Shown one piece after another: positions 61,620 through 64,000 of a stretch of DNA of 64,000 nt. The position numbers and the translations under genes are program-made. The stretch is from Pseudobdellovibrio sp031428275. GTDB lineage: Bacteria; Bdellovibrionota; Bdellovibrionia; Bdellovibrionales; Bdellovibrionaceae. The stretch is from positions 119,955-183,954 of the forward strand of contig JANPPC010000008.1 in the NCBI GenBank assembly GCA_031428275.1, given 5' to 3'. The notes beneath the pieces were generated by a model. The model was not told the DNA's origin and ran no database searches. It saw nothing but the letters and a program-made list of their open reading frames with translations. Every line of letters starts with the position of its first letter. Position 1 is the first letter of the stretch.

Positions 61620-62417
61620 ATGAAAAATTTAACTGAGTTCTCTCCCCCATTGAAAACTAAGATCGAGTTCGTCCTGACCGATATCGACGACACAATCACG
61701 ACAGAAGGCCAGCTTGGCGCTAAAGCTTACGCGGCACTTTGGAAGTTACACGATGCCGGAATAAAAGTGATTCCGATCACCGGCAGACCCGCTGGTTGGT
61801 GTGAAATGATTGCGCGATTCTGGCCCGTCGCAGGCATTATCGGTGAAAATGGTGGGTTTTATTTTCGTTACGATAAAAAAATGTATCGCTGGTTTTTTTA
61901 TGACGCTAAAACAATCAATTCAAACAAACAAAAACTAGCCGAACTAGAGAAACAAATTTTAGCAAATGTTCCAGGCTGTGCAATTTCTTCTGACCAGTTT
62001 TGCCGTTTGATGGATTTAGCCATCGATTTCTGCGAGGATGTAACGCCGTTAGACAAGAAGGCGGTCGAAAAGATTGTAGAAATTTTCAAGCAAAACGGAG
62101 CCGAAGCAAAAGTCAGCTCGATCCACGTCAATGGCTGGTTCGGCGATTACAACAAGCTAAAAACAAGCATTCATTTTTTGAAATCTGAACTCAATCTGAC
62201 CGAAGAACAAATTTTAGAAAAATGTGTCTTTGTCGGAGATTCACCGAACGACGAACCCATGTTCGAAAAATTTCCGCATTCATTCGGAGTAGCTAATATT
62301 AAAAAATTTGAAAACGATATGAAGCATTTACCCCGTTACGTTTCTGAGGCTAAGGGTGGGGAAGGCTTCGAACAGATTGCAAACCGAATTATTGAACTAA
62401 AGAATCGCTCGTCTTAA
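61620..62417 (+). CDS. HAD-IIB family hydrolase
   Basis: Cof/sucrose-phosphatase-type HAD hydrolase. The 265 residues (ATG 61620) contain motif I FVLTDIDDTIT, motif II in VIPITGRPAGW, IGENGGFYF, and motif III/IV in CVFVGDSPNDEPMF, then FGVANIKKF. GENGxxY and PAGW make it similar to mannosyl-3-phosphoglycerate or sucrose phosphatase, but the substrate is not fixed. A TTG start five codons earlier is possible. Divergent from topA over 47 bp and overlapping the convergent thioredoxin-like gene by 29 bp. Confidence 0.87.
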   Translation: MKNLTEFSPPLKTKIEFVLTDIDDTITTEGQLGAKAYAALWKLHDAGIKVIPITGRPAGWCEMIARFWPVAGIIGENGGFYFRYDKKMYRWFFYDAKTINSNKQKLAELEKQILANVPGCAISSDQFCRLMDLAIDFCEDVTPLDKKAVEKIVEIFKQNGAEAKVSSIHVNGWFGDYNKLKTSIHFLKSELNLTEEQILEKCVFVGDSPNDEPMFEKFPHSFGVANIKKFENDMKHLPRYVSEAKGGEGFEQIANRIIELKNRSS

Positions 62418-62757
62418 TTTTTAGCGCGTGAACGGCTTCGTAGAAAGCATCAAAGCCTGGGAATGGGCTAATCTTGCCAAGCTTTTTTGCATTTTTGAAA
62501 AATAGAAAGACCGGAATTCCAAATAGTCCAAATCTCGTCGCTAATTCAAAATCATCGTAAATATTCGCGTGAAACCATTTAATATTTAAACCATCAACAT
62601 CTGTTTTGCGATCAACTAAAATTTTTTTAGCAACTTCACAATTTGGGCAGTCTTTACCCCACAAAAATACACAGGTCAGTTCAGAGCTAACAACAATCTT
62701 TTCATCGAAATCTGAACTATGAATACTTTCAATCTGGTAATGTTCGAAAAAATTCAT
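62389..62757 (-). CDS. thioredoxin-like protein
   Basis: The 122 residues have the thioredoxin-fold active site DCPNCEVAKK (Cys 37 and 40) with an uncommon CPNC dipeptide, an additional Cys at 29, and the cis-Pro in FGIPVFLFFK. No signal peptide, so cytoplasmic. CPNC is a strongly reducing or glutaredoxin-like active site in some families; redox partner unknown. It begins 5 bp after the O-antigen-ligase-like gene, so may share its transcript, and overlaps the HAD-IIB gene on the opposite strand. Confidence 0.85.
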   Translation of the reverse strand: MNFFEHYQIESIHSSDFDEKIVVSSELTCVFLWGKDCPNCEVAKKILVDRKTDVDGLNIKWFHANIYDDFELATRFGLFGIPVFLFFKNAKKLGKISPFPGFDAFYEAVHALKIKTSDSLVQ

Positions 62758-62762
62758 TGAGC

Positions 62763-64000
62763 CTACTTAATTTGCCGGTTTAGCCAATAACGGTAATCAT
62801 TCGCAAATTGCTTCGGGTTTTGAAATTTAAGCGGAGTCGCGAAGGGCGAACAAGACTTAATTACTTCAGCATCAAAAAACTTCTGCGCCGGAAACAGAAA
62901 CTTATACACATTAACCGATTCACACGAAGCTTGGTCACTCGTCGTGTACTTTAGATAGGTCGGTAAAATTCGCAGCATTCCTCGGTGATAAATGAAGTTA
63001 TCAAAAGTACGCTGCATTTCAAAGCGCGCTTCACGGTAGTTTGCCGCCTTTAATAAATGATACGTTTTTAAAAAACAGGCGTTTTGATTAATGGGATAAA
63101 TATCGCAAGCGAAAGCAACTGCTTCGGGTTCTTCCGACTTGACTGACTCGTAATAGATTGAAGTCACAAAAGCGATCCCGTTTAAGACCCCGACGAAAGC
63201 CACGACCGCGATAGGCAACCGCGTTCTCCAAGTTAATGGAATGCTTTTTACCACCGGAAATAAACTTAAGAATAGTGCAAAAATAAATGCCAGATACATT
63301 AACGAAGTGGGGTTATGATACGGAAATTGAAAAAGCATTTGCGGACCCAAAACAAGCATGCTGGCGATCAAGAATTTACGATCTTTAAACACTTCCAAGG
63401 CTTCTGATACATTTTTCTTCGCCAACAAAATCCAGCCGACAAAGACCATAAATCCTAGCGAAAGCAAAATCCCTAACCAGCCTAATTGAGCTGTCCAACG
63501 AAAAAATTCTGAATGGGGTTGGTCATAGTGAAGATACTCATTTGGTTTACCTTCGGTGCCCAACTGGTAAGGAACTAAAAAGCTATCGAAGTGCGATATT
63601 CCGGCACCCAACGGATTTTCGAGCATCAACTGCATGGTCGACTTATAAAGATTTATTCGCTCGGTGATTGAATCTTTTTTAAAATCGATACTATCTTCTT
63701 TGTACGGAGCGTTCATTGCAGCAAAGTACAGCGCAACTGAAACCAAGAATAAAGCTACCAGTTCTTTACGGCGCTTACCCTGGGCTAATTCCCAAATAAG
63801 CCATAGTGCAAGGCCGATCCAGGCTGAACGACTGCGACAATACACTATAAAAAAAAGCCACAAAGAAAATAAGGTAAGTTTAACAAAACGTGGTACTTTA
63901 TCGCTGAATTCGGTCCAGCAAAATACAAACGGAACTGTTAAAATCAAAAATTCAGCCATCATGTTTACGTTTCCGAACGAACCCAACAAAAAACCGGATA
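62763..64000 (-). CDS. O-antigen ligase-like (Wzy/WaaL) membrane protein, partial
   Basis: The visible 412 codons run off the right edge of the window, so the N-terminus is missing. GSFGNVNMMAEFLI matches the GTFGNPN segment of O-antigen ligase/polymerase proteins, and at least seven membrane helices follow with a large loop (NPLGAGISHFDSFLVPYQLG, DQPHSEFFRWTAQLGWLGILLS) typical of the periplasmic catalytic loop. The C-terminal 110 residues are soluble. Likely acts on lipopolysaccharide or capsule assembly in the inner membrane. It precedes the thioredoxin-like gene by 5 bp. Confidence 0.83.
   Translation of the reverse strand, partial: SGFLLGSFGNVNMMAEFLILTVPFVFCWTEFSDKVPRFVKLTLFSLWLFFIVYCRSRSAWIGLALWLIWELAQGKRRKELVALFLVSVALYFAAMNAPYKEDSIDFKKDSITERINLYKSTMQLMLENPLGAGISHFDSFLVPYQLGTEGKPNEYLHYDQPHSEFFRWTAQLGWLGILLSLGFMVFVGWILLAKKNVSEALEVFKDRKFLIASMLVLGPQMLFQFPYHNPTSLMYLAFIFALFLSLFPVVKSIPLTWRTRLPIAVVAFVGVLNGIAFVTSIYYESVKSEEPEAVAFACDIYPINQNACFLKTYHLLKAANYREARFEMQRTFDNFIYHRGMLRILPTYLKYTTSDQASCESVNVYKFLFPAQKFFDAEVIKSCSPFATPLKFQNPKQFANDYRYWLNRQIK

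Overview
The window looks like chromosome of a Bdellovibrio-type predatory or epibiotic bacterium (Bdellovibrionota). This is an inference from gene content: a gliding-type ABC module (GldA/GldF/GldG plus a DUF4340 protein), secreted trypsin-like lipoproteins, an AgmX-type C-terminal domain, a PilZ protein, a very large repeat lipoprotein, an EF-G resembling the mitochondrial/spirochete type, and moderately AT-rich, tightly packed overlapping genes. No tRNA, rRNA, insertion sequence, prophage or CRISPR array was seen. Start codons were chosen by family alignment, Shine-Dalgarno sequence and overlap; several are GTG.

Layout. 1-5000 (minus): tmk-holB-tatD, then the glycolytic run gap-pgk-tpiA (tpiA cut by the window edge). 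5132-6328 (plus): secG with a FecR/AgmX-like membrane protein. 6346-9061: an App1-type phosphatase, then a small protein coupled to a spore-photoproduct-lyase-like radical SAM enzyme. 9066-15668 (minus): a six-gene run, gldA-gldF-gldG-DUF4340-GHMP kinase-DUF429. 15715-24716: an NFACT protein, an 88-aa protein, and a phosphate/polyphosphate block (phoU-phoB-phoR-RsmB family, ppx, and a PTP-like phosphatase overlapping ppk). 24819-33098: PilZ, CPXCG protein, lipoprotein, trypsin-like protease, aat, recQ, M48 protease and fusA.

33315-46063 is a surface island. Two beta-barrel-like proteins flank the centrepiece, a lipoprotein of about 3190 residues (34610-44191) with 26 cysteine-paired cadherin-like repeats, two Big-like domains and a terminal PA14 domain. 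Divergent from it are a second trypsin-like lipoprotein, whose ribosome-binding site lies in a hairpin, and a secreted protein. 46082-64000 holds a CNNM/CBS protein, a 54-aa membrane protein, pyrE, a six-gene run joining 2-oxoacid dehydrogenase E1 alpha/beta to folate synthesis (folB, a folK-folP fusion, folC), htpX, two small membrane proteins in a dyad-rich stretch, prc, two HAD-family proteins, topA with a histone-like tail, a thioredoxin-like protein and an O-antigen-ligase-like protein cut by the right edge.

Most of the window is housekeeping. The least explained parts are the Gld-type operon carrying a sugar-kinase-like enzyme and a DUF429 protein, the giant repeat lipoprotein with its downstream barrel, the SPL-like enzyme pair, the phosphatase-ppk coupling, and several strong dyads in leaders and intergenic DNA.
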